From the NCBI RefSeq assembly GCF_029023865.1, contig NZ_CP118969.1, positions 2,108,001 to 2,172,000 on the forward strand: a stretch of 64,000 bases of DNA, written 5' to 3'. The notes beneath the pieces were generated by a model that had not been told where the DNA came from, did not search any database, and was given only the letters and a program-made list of their open reading frames with translations. The DNA comes from Lactococcus lactis (lineage in GTDB: Bacteria; Bacillota; Bacilli; Lactobacillales; Streptococcaceae). Each line of letters starts with the position of its first letter. Positions within the stretch are counted from its first letter, which is position 1. Shown piece after piece: positions 14,950 to 23,850 of this stretch. The position numbers were made by a program, and so were the translations under genes.

Positions 14950-16543
14950 ATTTTGCATAGTCAATCGCTCGAGTTTCACGGATAACAGTAATCTTGATAT
15001 TACCAGGATAATCCATTTCATCCTCAATTCGATTTTTCACATCATGCGCCAAAATCACAATTTGGTCATCCGTTAATTTTTCTGGTTTAACCATTACACG
15101 AATTTCGCGTCCAGCTTGCAAGGCAAATGCTGTTTCCACACCCTCAAAGCTTGTTGAAATTGCTTCAAGGTCTTTCAAACGTTTGATGTAATTTTCAATT
15201 GATTCACGACGAGCTCCAGGACGTGCTGCTGACAAAGCATCAGCCGCTGCAACAAGTACCGCAATGTTACTCAAAGGTTCTGTATCACCGTGGTGACTCG
15301 CAATTGTATTGATGACAATTGGATTTTCCTTGTACTTACGCGCAAGTTCTGTTCCAATTTCAACGTGGCTTCCCTCAACTTCATGGTCAAGTGCTTTACC
15401 AATATCATGCAAGAAACCTGCACGTTTAGCAAGTGCCACATTTTCTCCCATTTCGCCAGCCAAATTACCAGCAATATGAGCAACTTCAACTGAGTGATCA
15501 AGTACGTTTTGTCCATATGAAGTACGGAAATGCAAACGTCCCATAATCTTCATCAAGTCAGGATGCAAGTTATGCGCCCCAACTTCAAAGGCTGCTTGTT
15601 CACCATATTCACGCATTTTATGATCAAGTGCTTTGCGGTTTTTCTCAACCAACTCTTCAATTCGCGCTGGATGAATTCGACCATCTTGAACTAATTGTTC
15701 AAGAGTCATACGAGCAATTTCACGACGAATTGGGTCAAATCCTGAAAGTACAACTGCTTCTGGCGTATCATCAATGATGACATCAATCCCAGTCAAAGCT
15801 TCAAAAGTACGAATATTACGACCTTCACGACCAATAATCCGACCTTTCATACCATCGTCTGGTAAATTGACAACCGAAACAGTTTGTTCAGCTACAGAAT
15901 CAGATGAAACGCGTTGAATAGCAAGTGAGATAATATTTTTAGCTCGCTTATCTGCTTCAACTTGAGCTTTTTCTTCGCTTTGACGAATAATTTGAGCCAT
16001 TTCTTTTGTCAAACCATCTCGAGTTTCACTCAAAATAATTTCACGAGCATCATCTATGCTCAAATTTGAAATACGCTCCAATTCTAGTCGTTTCTTTTCT
16101 TCAATATGCGCTAATTGTTCTTCTCGCTTACTGAGCGTATCAGTTTTTCTAACGAGGTTCTCCTCTTTAGAATCTAAGTTTTCTTCTTTTTTCGTTAAGG
16201 TATCATCCTTACGGTCTAAGATTTCTTCACGTTGTTTTAGGCGCTTTTCAGTCTCCTTTAACTCCTGACGTTCTTGCTTAAATTCATCTTCGATTTCACG
16301 ACGTTGCTTTTGTTCTTCTTCACGAAGGGTGTAACGGGCTTCTTTTTTGAAGGCTTCAGCCTCCATTTTCAAAGACTCCGCCTCACGTTTAGCATTCGCC
16401 ATCACCTCATTTGCTTTATTTTCAGCTTCATTAAAAAGAGATTCAGCATCCTGCTTATTTTTCTTTATATTTTGAGCGTAAAAAATAAATGCGACAACTA
16501 ATACAACCAATAAGACCAAGAGAACGATAGAAATAATGTCCAT
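14948..16543 (-). CDS. rny: Ribonuclease Y
   Basis: 531 residues. It starts bulk mRNA decay from the membrane. N-terminal membrane segment (about 3-24, [17 protein letters not shown]), a long coiled coil (about 30-200), a KH domain (about 210-270, with [15 protein letters not shown]), and an HD domain ([10 protein letters not shown] at about 365). This is the canonical RNase Y layout and length. It is likely transcribed alone. Confidence 0.97.
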   Translation of the reverse strand: MDIISIVLLVLLVVLVVAFIFYAQNIKKNKQDAESLFNEAENKANEVMANAKREAESLKMEAEAFKKEARYTLREEEQKQRREIEDEFKQERQELKETEKRLKQREEILDRKDDTLTKKEENLDSKEENLVRKTDTLSKREEQLAHIEEKKRLELERISNLSIDDAREIILSETRDGLTKEMAQIIRQSEEKAQVEADKRAKNIISLAIQRVSSDSVAEQTVSVVNLPDDGMKGRIIGREGRNIRTFEALTGIDVIIDDTPEAVVLSGFDPIRREIARMTLEQLVQDGRIHPARIEELVEKNRKALDHKMREYGEQAAFEVGAHNLHPDLMKIMGRLHFRTSYGQNVLDHSVEVAHIAGNLAGEMGENVALAKRAGFLHDIGKALDHEVEGSHVEIGTELARKYKENPIVINTIASHHGDTEPLSNIAVLVAAADALSAARPGARRESIENYIKRLKDLEAISTSFEGVETAFALQAGREIRVMVKPEKLTDDQIVILAHDVKNRIEDEMDYPGNIKITVIRETRAIDYAK

Positions 16544-16743
16544 TAGTCTCCTCTAAAGTCAGTAGTAATTCCAATAAATTCTACTCACAGTTTGATTATA
16601 AATTAATGTATTTTACATAGTAAAACACTCATTTATTATATCATTTTAAGGCTCATAATTCAATGAAAGATAGTGTAACGCTTTCAGAATAATTTAGAGT
16701 CAATTATGTCATCATAAATTGACCTCCTTCACGAATAAATAAA

Positions 16744-16765
16744 AACAGTTATTTTACTAACTGTC
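16744..16765. terminator. Terminator of nagB region
   Basis: ACAGTTA, TTTTAC, TAACTGT hairpin just beyond the nagB stop; flanked by A-rich sequence on the left that gives U residues on the minus transcript. Confidence 0.65.
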
Positions 16766-16773
16766 TTCATCAA

Positions 16774-17487
16774 CTAATTTTCAAGTAAAGCAGCTGCTTC
16801 TTCATCCAAAATAAAAGTAATATTTGGATGTGTCCGTAAAATAGAAGCTGGAATTTCTTCTGTGATTGGGCCCTCAAGAACTTTTTTCATAATCTCTGCT
16901 TTCTTTTTTCCGTCAGCAAAAACTAAAAGTTGCTTGCTAGCTAGAACTGTTCGTGGACCAAAAGTGACATAAGGAGAAGCCGGTTCTTTATCTGTGAAAT
17001 TTTTGATTGACTGATAAATCTCATCCCCTTCTTCAAATGGAACAGCAAAAATTTCTCGCTCAAAGCTTGTATGTCCTGGCATATTTGCACAAAAATGACC
17101 ATCTTCTCCTATCCCCATAACAATCAAATCAATCCCACCGTCCTGTAAGATTTTTTGGTCAAAAACTTGATTATTTTGAGCATTTAATTCATGAAGATTA
17201 CCATCATCAATATGTACTCGATCATAGAAAGCTGTCTTTAAAGCACTCATTGTTAATCCATAGCGTTCACCAGCAAGTGGTACTTCATCAAAATTGTAAT
17301 AATGGATATTTGAGCGATCAAAATTCATTTTTTGGAGTTTATCAATAAGAATTTCATACATTCCAAGAGGGGTATTTCCCGCTGTAAGCGAAAGATTTAC
17401 CCTTTTTGAAAGCATCATCTTATCAAGAACAATCGCTGCAGCAAGTTCACTCATTGTGGCGTAATCTTTAGTGATTATTTTTTTCAT
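16774..17487 (-). CDS. nagB: Glucosamine-6-phosphate deaminase
   Basis: 237 residues, the short Gram-positive form. It converts glucosamine-6-P to fructose-6-P plus ammonia. Motifs: LTAGNTPLGMYE (substrate phosphate loop), NFDEVPL, and VMGIGEDGHFCANMPG with the catalytic Asp/His region. AGGAGCT precedes ATG 17487. It could also serve growth on chitin-derived amino sugars, linking it to the chitinase genes farther right. Confidence 0.95.
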   Translation of the reverse strand: MKKIITKDYATMSELAAAIVLDKMMLSKRVNLSLTAGNTPLGMYEILIDKLQKMNFDRSNIHYYNFDEVPLAGERYGLTMSALKTAFYDRVHIDDGNLHELNAQNNQVFDQKILQDGGIDLIVMGIGEDGHFCANMPGHTSFEREIFAVPFEEGDEIYQSIKNFTDKEPASPYVTFGPRTVLASKQLLVFADGKKKAEIMKKVLEGPITEEIPASILRTHPNITFILDEEAAALLEN

Positions 17488-17564
17488 AGGAGCTCCTTTT
17501 TTCTTGTTACTTCTATTTTACAGGATTAAGTATTCTATTTAAAGCAATTCTACTCGTTGAAAAT

Positions 17565-17589
17565 AAAAAAAGCGGAAATCCGCTTTTTT
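17565..17589. terminator. Original metK terminator
   Basis: AAAAAAAGCGG, AAAT, CCGCTTTTTTT. It directly follows the outermost metK-end copy, which suggests that copy is the native 3' end. Confidence 0.8.
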
Positions 17590-17591
17590 TA

Positions 17592-17762
17592 TTATTTTTT
17601 AAGAGCTATTTTAAGTTCTTCAACCTTATCTGCTTGTTCCCATGGTAATTCTACATCTGTACGGCCGAAGTGCCTTTCGACTTTGGGCTTTAGCCCATTA
17701 GCGAGAAAGGACAGCGGAGGAGACAATGGCGACGTAGACCGAACGAAGGTCGGCAAGGCCGA
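17592..17762 (-). repeat. 171-bp metK-end repeat, outer unit (diverged 3' end plus 88-bp spacer)
   Basis: 17592-17674 repeats the last 83 bp of metK but is diverged near the stop: it would encode [11 protein letters not shown] instead of [11 protein letters not shown]. 17675-17762 is an 88-bp GC-rich spacer with internal hairpins (for example GGGCT, TT, AGCCC inside CCTTTC...GAAAGG). The unit is next to the native-looking terminator. Confidence 0.85.
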
Positions 17763-17933
17763 TTATTTACCTAAAACGGATTTAAGTTCTTCAACTTTAT
17801 CTGTTTGTTCCCATAGTAATTCTACATCTGTACGGCCGAAGTGCCTTTCGACTTTGGGCTTTAGCCCATTAGCGAGAAAGGACAGCGGAGGAGACAATGG
17901 CGACGTAGACCGAACGAAGGTCGGCGAGGCCGA
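17763..17933 (-). repeat. 171-bp metK-end repeat, inner unit
   Basis: 17763-17845 is nearly identical to the live metK 3' end (one difference changes Pro to Leu). 17846-17933 is a spacer copy with one difference from the first. The period is exactly 171 bp, a multiple of three, and the third metK end (17934-18016) is the functional one. Confidence 0.9.
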
Positions 17934-19133
17934 TTATTTACCTAAAACGGATTTAAGTTCTTCAACTTTATCTGTTTGTTCCCATGGTAATTCTACATCT
18001 GTACGGCCGAAGTGCCCGTAAGCTGCTGTTTGTCCGTAAATAGGACGGAGTAAGTCAAGCATTTGAATAATTCCTGCTGGGCGAAGATCAAATACTTTAC
18101 GAATTGCTGCTAAAAGTTCATCATCTGAGACTTTACCTGTGCCAAAAGTATCAACATTGATTGATGTTGGTGTCGCAACACCAATAGCGTACGAAAGTTG
18201 AATTTGCGCTTTTTCTGCAAGTCCAGCTGCCACAATATTTTTGGCTACATAACGTGCTGCGTAAGAAGCTGAACGGTCAACTTTTGTTGCATCCTTACCA
18301 GAGAAAGCTCCACCACCGTGGGGAGCATACCCACCATAAGTATCAACAATAATTTTACGTCCAGTCAAGCCTGAATCCCCTTGAGGACCACCAATAACAA
18401 AACGTCCTGTTGGATTGATGAAGTATTTAGTTTCATCATCTAAAAGTTCAGCTGGAATAACAGCCTTGATGACTTTATTAATCACATCATCGTGAATTTC
18501 TTCGTTTGTTGCTGACGCAGCATGTTGAGTAGAAATAACGACTGTGTCAATGCGTTTTGCTTTGCCATTATCATCATATTCTACAGTTACTTGTGATTTT
18601 GCATCAGGACGCAAGTATGAAATTTCACCTGATTTACGTAAATCAGCTAATTTTTTAACTAATTTATGTGAAAGTGAGATGGCGAGTGGCATATATTCGG
18701 CAGTTTCGTTAGTCGCAAAACCGAACATCATTCCTTGGTCACCAGCACCAATCAAATCAAGCGGGTCAACTAATTGGCCATTTTTATCGCGAACTTCTTC
18801 GGCTTCATTTACCCCTTGTGCAATATCGCTTGATTGCTCAACAAGTGAGACGTGAACGCCCACTGATTTATAATCAAATCCATTTTCGCTATCTGTATAG
18901 CCAATTTTTTTGATTGTTTCACGAACGACATGAGCAATATCAACATAAGCTGATGTTGAGATTTCACCAAAGACATTGACCGTCCCTGTATATACGACCG
19001 TTTCACAAGCAACGTGTGCATGTGGGTCTTGTGCGAGAATGGCATCAAGAATGGCATCTGAGATTTGGTCTGCAACCTTATCTGGATGGCCTTCTGATAC
19101 TGATTCTGATGTAAATAAATGTTTTTCTGACAT
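17934..19133 (-). CDS. metK: S-adenosylmethionine synthetase
   Basis: 399 residues, full length. It makes SAM from methionine and ATP. Motifs: [18 protein letters not shown] near the start, [12 protein letters not shown], and [19 protein letters not shown]-like text (here [19 protein letters not shown]). The C-terminal 28 residues sit on the element-derived third copy of the repeat, so the reading frame was preserved when the repeats arose. The ATG follows a GGGGG ribosome site that belongs to an S_MK riboswitch. Confidence 0.97.
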   Translation of the reverse strand: MSEKHLFTSESVSEGHPDKVADQISDAILDAILAQDPHAHVACETVVYTGTVNVFGEISTSAYVDIAHVVRETIKKIGYTDSENGFDYKSVGVHVSLVEQSSDIAQGVNEAEEVRDKNGQLVDPLDLIGAGDQGMMFGFATNETAEYMPLAISLSHKLVKKLADLRKSGEISYLRPDAKSQVTVEYDDNGKAKRIDTVVISTQHAASATNEEIHDDVINKVIKAVIPAELLDDETKYFINPTGRFVIGGPQGDSGLTGRKIIVDTYGGYAPHGGGAFSGKDATKVDRSASYAARYVAKNIVAAGLAEKAQIQLSYAIGVATPTSINVDTFGTGKVSDDELLAAIRKVFDLRPAGIIQMLDLLRPIYGQTAAYGHFGRTDVELPWEQTDKVEELKSVLGK

Positions 19134-19137
19134 TAAA

Positions 19138-19190
19138 AATGTCCCCCAATCTAAATTTTGGTTACAAGGCGTCTTTAAACTTATCTAATA
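19138..19190 (-). promoter_or_regulatory. S_MK box (SAM-III) riboswitch of metK
   Basis: On the minus strand the leader reads GACGCCTTGTAACC, a short loop, then TTGGGGGACA just before ATG. GCCTTGTAACC plus a GGGGG Shine-Dalgarno is the hallmark of the S_MK box of lactic acid bacteria. SAM binding pairs the Shine-Dalgarno and blocks translation of metK. Confidence 0.85.
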
Positions 19191-19209
19191 TTTGCTGACG
19201 AAAAACCTT

Positions 19210-19275
19210 CATAGGATAGCCGTTGGCGCTTCAGCGCTTACGGATATGCTAGTATTTTCATCAGTAATTTTTAAA
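19210..19275. repeat. Dispersed repeat (GGATAGCC...GGATATGCTAG), copy in the metK leader
   Basis: Shares CATAGGATAGCCGTTGGCG at one end and TTACGGATATGCTAGT...TTCATCAGTAATTTTT at the other with 42436-42549; the middle contains GCGCTTCAGCGC. It lies upstream of the riboswitch. Confidence 0.75.
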
Positions 19276-19458
19276 ATAAATCAAATCCTTTCGGGACTCG
19301 TAACTCTCTTATTTTACCTCTTTTTTGGAAAAAATGCACTCTTTCCTTTACATGATTCTAAAATAAATCTACTGATAAATTTTAAATAAGTTGTCCTTAT
19401 GATAATTCAAACCCGAAATGCTGAATGGTCTTGTTTTTCAACTTATCAATTGTCAAAC

Positions 19459-20652
19459 TTAATGTTTTTTAAACATGTATTCGCGGGTCATTGGCAAACC
19501 TTGACCTGAAGCACCTTTAGTCAAAAGATATTGAACAACATCAATATTTCCAGCTTCAAAACTTGCAGCGCAGGCTTGAAGATAAAGTGTCCACATCCTT
19601 GCAAATGGTCTACCCATTTCTTTTTCTACTTCATCAAAAACTTCGAGATAATTTTCATTCCAAATTTCAAGCGTTTTTTGATAATGACGACGAAGAGGTT
19701 CAAGATCATCCATTTGCAAACCAGCAGTCATAATATGTTCAACATTTTCAGCAATATTTGGAATATAACCTCCAGGGAAAATGTATTTTTCAATAAATGG
19801 ATCCACACCAGCACCGCGATGTTGTCCAGTAATACCATGAATCAATGCACGACCGTTTGGTTTGAGATAATCAGAAACTTTTTGGAAATACATTTCCAAA
19901 TTTTCTTTCCCAACATGTTCAAACATTCCGACAGATGTAATGTAATCAAAAGGTTCTTCTTTGAGGTCACGATAATCAACCAAATAAACTTTCACTTTAT
20001 CAGAAAGTCCCAAATCATCCGCTTTTTTGCGAACATAATAATATTGTTCTTCTGAGAGTGTCACTCCGACTGCTGAAAGGCCATATTCTTGAACAGCCTT
20101 AAACATCAAAGTTCCCCAGCCACAACCAATATCAAGCAAACGTCCCCCAGGTTTACTATCGAGTTTGTCCAAAATATGATGAACTTTAGCAATTTGTGCT
20201 TCTTCCAAAGTCATATCTTCATGTTCAAAATAAGCACATGAATAAGTCATCGTTGGGTCAAGCCATTTGTTATAAAAGTCATTCCCAATATCATAATGAC
20301 TATGAATATCTTCACGAGATTGTTTTTGAGAATGATTTCCCAAAAGTTTTATCATTGATTTCCCAAAACCAGATTGGTCTGTTAAAAAGCTACCAGCCTT
20401 ACGATATGCTGATGTAACAAGCTCTTGAATGCTCCCCTCAATTTCAATTTCTTCATTCATGTAAGCTTCAGCCAATACTAAGGTTGGCATTGAGCTCAAT
20501 TCACTAAATGAGAATTTTTTATTAAAAGTAATGTGAACTTGCGTTTCTCCCTCACCATACTTTTCTGTTTTTCCATCCCAATAAGTTACTGCAATGGGGA
20601 TATCGAAAGCAACTGCAAGTGCTTTGTTCAAAACTGTTTTTTCAAATACCAA
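19459..20652 (-). CDS. cfa: Cyclopropane-fatty-acyl-phospholipid synthase
   Basis: 397 residues. It methylates double bonds of membrane lipids using SAM, mostly under acid stress or in stationary phase. SAM-binding motif [15 protein letters not shown] at about 174-188; the family block [24 protein letters not shown] at about 120-143. Start is a TTG at 20652 with GAAAGGGAAG upstream; no better in-frame ATG precedes the conserved part. metK lies just downstream on the same strand, supplying SAM, though each gene seems to have its own signals. Confidence 0.93.
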   Translation of the reverse strand: MVFEKTVLNKALAVAFDIPIAVTYWDGKTEKYGEGETQVHITFNKKFSFSELSSMPTLVLAEAYMNEEIEIEGSIQELVTSAYRKAGSFLTDQSGFGKSMIKLLGNHSQKQSREDIHSHYDIGNDFYNKWLDPTMTYSCAYFEHEDMTLEEAQIAKVHHILDKLDSKPGGRLLDIGCGWGTLMFKAVQEYGLSAVGVTLSEEQYYYVRKKADDLGLSDKVKVYLVDYRDLKEEPFDYITSVGMFEHVGKENLEMYFQKVSDYLKPNGRALIHGITGQHRGAGVDPFIEKYIFPGGYIPNIAENVEHIMTAGLQMDDLEPLRRHYQKTLEIWNENYLEVFDEVEKEMGRPFARMWTLYLQACAASFEAGNIDVVQYLLTKGASGQGLPMTREYMFKKH

Positions 20653-20827
20653 GTTATTCTTCCCTTTCCTAACATTGTTCTAATAAAACTATACTCCGTA
20701 GATTATTGAAAGTCAAATACTTACTATCGTTAGATTTTTCTGAAAATTTTCATTGTCAGTAAATTGCTAAAGATTTTGCCCATAACCGAGGTCAGTCTCC
20801 TAGATTCTAGAAAATAGATAACTTTGA

Positions 20828-20839
20828 ACTTGCGCAAGT
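20828..20839. promoter_or_regulatory. Perfect 12-bp palindrome upstream of birA
   Basis: ACTTGCGCAAGT sits between the divergent cfa and birA genes, about 66 bp before the birA start. No regulator is known to me. Confidence 0.35.
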
Positions 20840-20889
20840 GCAGAAACGTAATTTCCTAATTTTCCCTCTCGCTTGCAGTCGACTTCACA

Positions 20890-20898
20890 TGGTATAAT
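20890..20898 (+). promoter_or_regulatory. Extended -10 promoter of birA
   Basis: TGG then TATAAT (20893-20898), followed six bases later by the birA ATG. This predicts a leaderless mRNA. Confidence 0.6.
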
Positions 20899-20904
20899 AA
20901 AAAA

Positions 20905-21657
20905 ATGAACGACAAACTTGAAAAATCTATTATTTTACAAAAAAATCCTTGGCTGACTGATGTAAAAATTGTCGCTGAATCTGAATCAACTCAAAAAGAT
21001 GCTAAATTAGACGGACAAGAAAATTGTCTTTATTTAACTGAAAGACAAAATAAAACTTATGGTCGTTTTGGCCGTCAGTATTTTGCTGCGCCGTCTGGCG
21101 GAATTTATATGAGTTTGTCACTCAAGCCCAAAGTTGAACTAGAAAAACTTCCAGAGTTCACTCTGCTGACAGGAGCTGCCATTGTGTCAGCAATCGAAAA
21201 ATTAACTGACAAAAGGCCTCAAATTAAATGGGTTAACGATATTTATCTAGACGATAAAAAATTTGTTGGTATTCTTGCCGAAACTTCACTTAATCCAACT
21301 CAAGAAGCTCAAGTTATCATTGGTGTCGGAATTAATTTTTCTATTTCCCAATTTCCAACTGAAATCGAAGAAAGAGCCACTTCTTTATTTTATAATGAAC
21401 AAGCAAGCATCAGTCGTTCGGAATTAATTGCCGAAATCTGGTCTGAATTTCATCGTTTATCAGAGGGTTCATTTTTCCAAATTTATAAATCTCACTCATT
21501 TATTCTTGGCAAACAAGTTGAATTTGTTCAATCTGGACAAACTTTTTCCGGAAGAGCCACAGATTTAACCTCTAAAGGTGAGCTTATCGTAAATTTAGAT
21601 AATGGTCAGCAAAAAATACTTTCCAGTGGCGAAATCTCACTAAAAAAATGGACTTAA
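20905..21657 (+). CDS. birA: Biotin-[acetyl-CoA carboxylase] ligase
   Basis: 250 residues; no N-terminal DNA-binding domain, so it is a ligase only. It forms biotinyl-AMP and attaches biotin to biotin-dependent carboxylases. Motifs: ESESTQKDAK, TYGRFGRQYFA (biotin-AMP loop, here GRFGRQ where many have GRGRxGR), and IKWVNDIYLDDKKFVGILAE. C-terminal SH3-like domain from about residue 200. There is no ribosome site; the ATG lies where transcription should begin. Confidence 0.93.
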   Translation: MNDKLEKSIILQKNPWLTDVKIVAESESTQKDAKLDGQENCLYLTERQNKTYGRFGRQYFAAPSGGIYMSLSLKPKVELEKLPEFTLLTGAAIVSAIEKLTDKRPQIKWVNDIYLDDKKFVGILAETSLNPTQEAQVIIGVGINFSISQFPTEIEERATSLFYNEQASISRSELIAEIWSEFHRLSEGSFFQIYKSHSFILGKQVEFVQSGQTFSGRATDLTSKGELIVNLDNGQQKILSSGEISLKKWT

Positions 21658-21671
21658 TCAGTCCATTTTTT
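21642..21671 (+). terminator. Terminator of birA
   Basis: AAAAAATGGACT, TAATC, AGTCCATTTTTT; includes the stop codon in its loop. Confidence 0.8.
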
Positions 21672-21763
21672 CAGTTATTATTATTATATTATATAGGAGG
21701 CCAGTTTTAGGTCATGGTGGACCAGAATTATTTTACTGACAGAACTTTCTGTCAGTAACTTTT

Positions 21764-22228
21764 TTAGAAATCTGACCAGTCATCTTCTTTTTCTTTTTCA
21801 ACTGGTTGTGCTTCCTTAGTCTTACGACTTTTTGGTTCATCCCATGAATTTCCCCATTGGTTTGAATCTTGTTGATTTTGACGTCCTTTATCTTCATAAC
21901 GACGTGCCCAATTATTCATTTTATCTGAATAACGTTCTGACCAACGATCCATTTTTTCATCAAAATGTTGCGCTTTACGATTCCATTTTTCTTGATAATC
22001 ATCTTCTGAATCATCATAGTAATTTCGTGGTCTAGCACTTGGAATAATCCAACTTGCTACGAAATACAATGGAATCAATCCGCCCCAGCTTCCAAAAGCC
22101 AGAACAACAAATAGGATACGTAGAATCGTCACAACATCACGACCCAGACCAAAATATTCTGCAATACCTGCAATGACACCACTGACTCTACGATTTGTCA
22201 CTGATTTTGTTAATTGTCTTTGAGACAT
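21764..22228 (-). CDS. PspC domain protein with acidic/basic tail
   Basis: 154 residues. A PspC domain at about 1-65 (SVTNRRVSGVIAGIAEYFGL, then RILFVVLAFGSWGGLIPLYFVASWII) with one or two membrane helices, followed by a charged tail with Trp and Asp repeats. It forms a set with the next PspC gene and the DUF4097 gene. In L. lactis such PspC genes are targets of the CesSR cell-envelope stress system, as I recall; no CesR site was identified here with certainty. Confidence 0.88.
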   Translation of the reverse strand: MSQRQLTKSVTNRRVSGVIAGIAEYFGLGRDVVTILRILFVVLAFGSWGGLIPLYFVASWIIPSARPRNYYDDSEDDYQEKWNRKAQHFDEKMDRWSERYSDKMNNWARRYEDKGRQNQQDSNQWGNSWDEPKSRKTKEAQPVEKEKEDDWSDF

Positions 22229-22256
22229 AATTTATCCTTTCTTCGTAATCGTTGAA

Positions 22257-22460
22257 TTAACCTTGTGACGGTGTCATCAATAGACTCGCAATCACATAAA
22301 CAATGAGTAATGTTCCCCAACTTCCGAAAGTACCAAGCACAATCAGAACCCGAATTACATTAATTACTGTACGGCTCAAGCCAAAGTATTCACCAAGTCC
22401 CCCGACGGTTCCTGCGATGACTCGATTGCTACTTGATCTTTTCAGAGTTTTCTTAGCCAT
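22257..22460 (-). CDS. Small PspC domain protein
   Basis: 67 residues, almost only a PspC domain (SSNRVIAGTVGGLGEYFGLS, then IVLGTFGSWGTLLIVYVIASLLM). It is a shorter paralogue of the neighbour at 21764. A GAAAGGTG ribosome site precedes the ATG. Likely a membrane-stress sensor or modulator. Confidence 0.88.
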   Translation of the reverse strand: MAKKTLKRSSSNRVIAGTVGGLGEYFGLSRTVINVIRVLIVLGTFGSWGTLLIVYVIASLLMTPSQG

Positions 22461-22521
22461 TTCTCACCTTTCTTTTCAAATTTACTGACAGAACTCTTAT
22501 AAAATTTCTGTCAGTAAAATT

Positions 22522-23637
22522 TTATTCAGTTTCTTCTTTGTCAGTAGTTTCAGTATCTTTAAGCCAAATCGTTCCTGATTTTGTTTCAAATTCAAAGGTT
22601 AATGACTCAGCACCTTGACGGACAATCGCTGCTCCATTACGGCCAGCTTCAAAAGGACTATCAAGATTTAAACGTGTCTTATATCCGCCAAAGATTGTGC
22701 GAACATGACCAACCAAGCCCAAACTTTCTGGTACAGAAACTTTGATATCGCCATTCACATTTTTAAGATTTAATTTGTGAGCCGTTCCTGTTTTTTCGGT
22801 CAGCAAAATATTTCCGTTTACGAGTGAGACATCACCAGATTCAAAAGCAGTTGTAATTCTGATATTACCATTAACTCCAGTTAATTCTAAATCTGAATTC
22901 GTGCCATCAATTACTTTGATTTCACCATTCTTATTGTTAATCTTCAACTCATCGCTGTTTACTTCAAGCACTTCAGCATTTCCGTTCATAAGATTAATAT
23001 TCATTTTTTGACTGGAAATTTTTTCAACTTTAAGTTCTGCATGAGGTGTATTAATCTCAATATTTTCATATTCTTTTACTGGTAAGTAAAGTTCAATATC
23101 CGCAGAAATTCGACCATTTGCTTCAATTTCAAGCACATCATCTTCAACTTCAAGTTTAGTTTTTTCAGCAATATAAGCTTCTACATCACCATCTTCAACT
23201 GCCCCGTAAATTTTATATTCTACTTTTACATGGGCATTTTCACCCGGTAAAATATTTACTTTACCACTCTTAAGATTAAGATTAACATTTTTGAAATCTT
23301 CGTTGATATCTTTTTCTACAGTGTGAGAAATTGATTTAACCTTAGGAAATCCTTTTGAAAAATCAATATTATCATCAACAGATTTTGCAACCCCTTGGAA
23401 AATTTCTTTACCTCTAGCAAACAAACTTTCTGCAACATTTTTCATTGCATCAGGAAAATCTACATCGTGATTAACATATCCTTCTTTATCTGTATATGTG
23501 AATTCTTTGTTCTCAGTTTTATCATCAGAAGCTTCTCCATTCACTGAACCATTTTTTTCAAGTAATTCTAAAGCTTCATCTTCCGTGATAATTCCACGAC
23601 GCATCAAATCCATAATTCTATCTTTTTTATTAGCCAT
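22522..23637 (-). CDS. DUF4097 beta-strand repeat protein with an N-terminal SHOCT-like segment
   Basis: 371 residues. Residues 1-32 (KDRIMDLMRRGIITEDEALELLEKNG) resemble the short helical segment found in LiaG/YvlB-type proteins. From about 90 the protein is a beta-helix-like DUF4097 repeat (KINLNLKSGKVNILPGEN, KINNKNGEIKVIDG, LVNGNILLTEKTG). Neither signal peptide nor membrane helix is seen. It is first in a three-gene set with two PspC genes, the arrangement seen in lia-type envelope stress operons. Confidence 0.85.
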   Translation of the reverse strand: MANKKDRIMDLMRRGIITEDEALELLEKNGSVNGEASDDKTENKEFTYTDKEGYVNHDVDFPDAMKNVAESLFARGKEIFQGVAKSVDDNIDFSKGFPKVKSISHTVEKDINEDFKNVNLNLKSGKVNILPGENAHVKVEYKIYGAVEDGDVEAYIAEKTKLEVEDDVLEIEANGRISADIELYLPVKEYENIEINTPHAELKVEKISSQKMNINLMNGNAEVLEVNSDELKINNKNGEIKVIDGTNSDLELTGVNGNIRITTAFESGDVSLVNGNILLTEKTGTAHKLNLKNVNGDIKVSVPESLGLVGHVRTIFGGYKTRLNLDSPFEAGRNGAAIVRQGAESLTFEFETKSGTIWLKDTETTDKEETE

Positions 23638-23744
23638 TTTTTTAGATCCTTTCTCTGCTCATTCAAGCATTCAATATCTTAAAAACTTTTTTTATTGAGA
23701 TTATCTTTATCTCGTACACTTATTATCTCAAACTTTTACCAAAT

Positions 23745-23770
23745 AAAAATCAGCCTTTGGGCTGATTTTT
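23745..23770. terminator. Terminator of the cell-wall hydrolase gene
   Basis: AAAAATCAGCC, TTTG, GGCTGATTTTT; symmetrical, so it can act both ways. Confidence 0.85.
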
Positions 23771-23850
23771 AACATCTTCTTTTTTTAGCTAAATAAAAGA
23801 TTCAATACTCCTATTTTACTGACAGAACTACTAATTAATTTTGTCAGTAA

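Noticed and set aside
16676-16690. Possible cre site (TGTAACGCTTTCA) between rny and nagB
   Set aside because: It is one base short of the 14-bp cre consensus and lies after nagB, not before it.
17557-18021. Plus-strand 154-codon open frame with a 57-residue internal repeat
   Set aside because: It is the reverse of the metK 3'-end repeats. It stays open only because the period is 171 bp, a multiple of three; no ribosome site and implausible composition.
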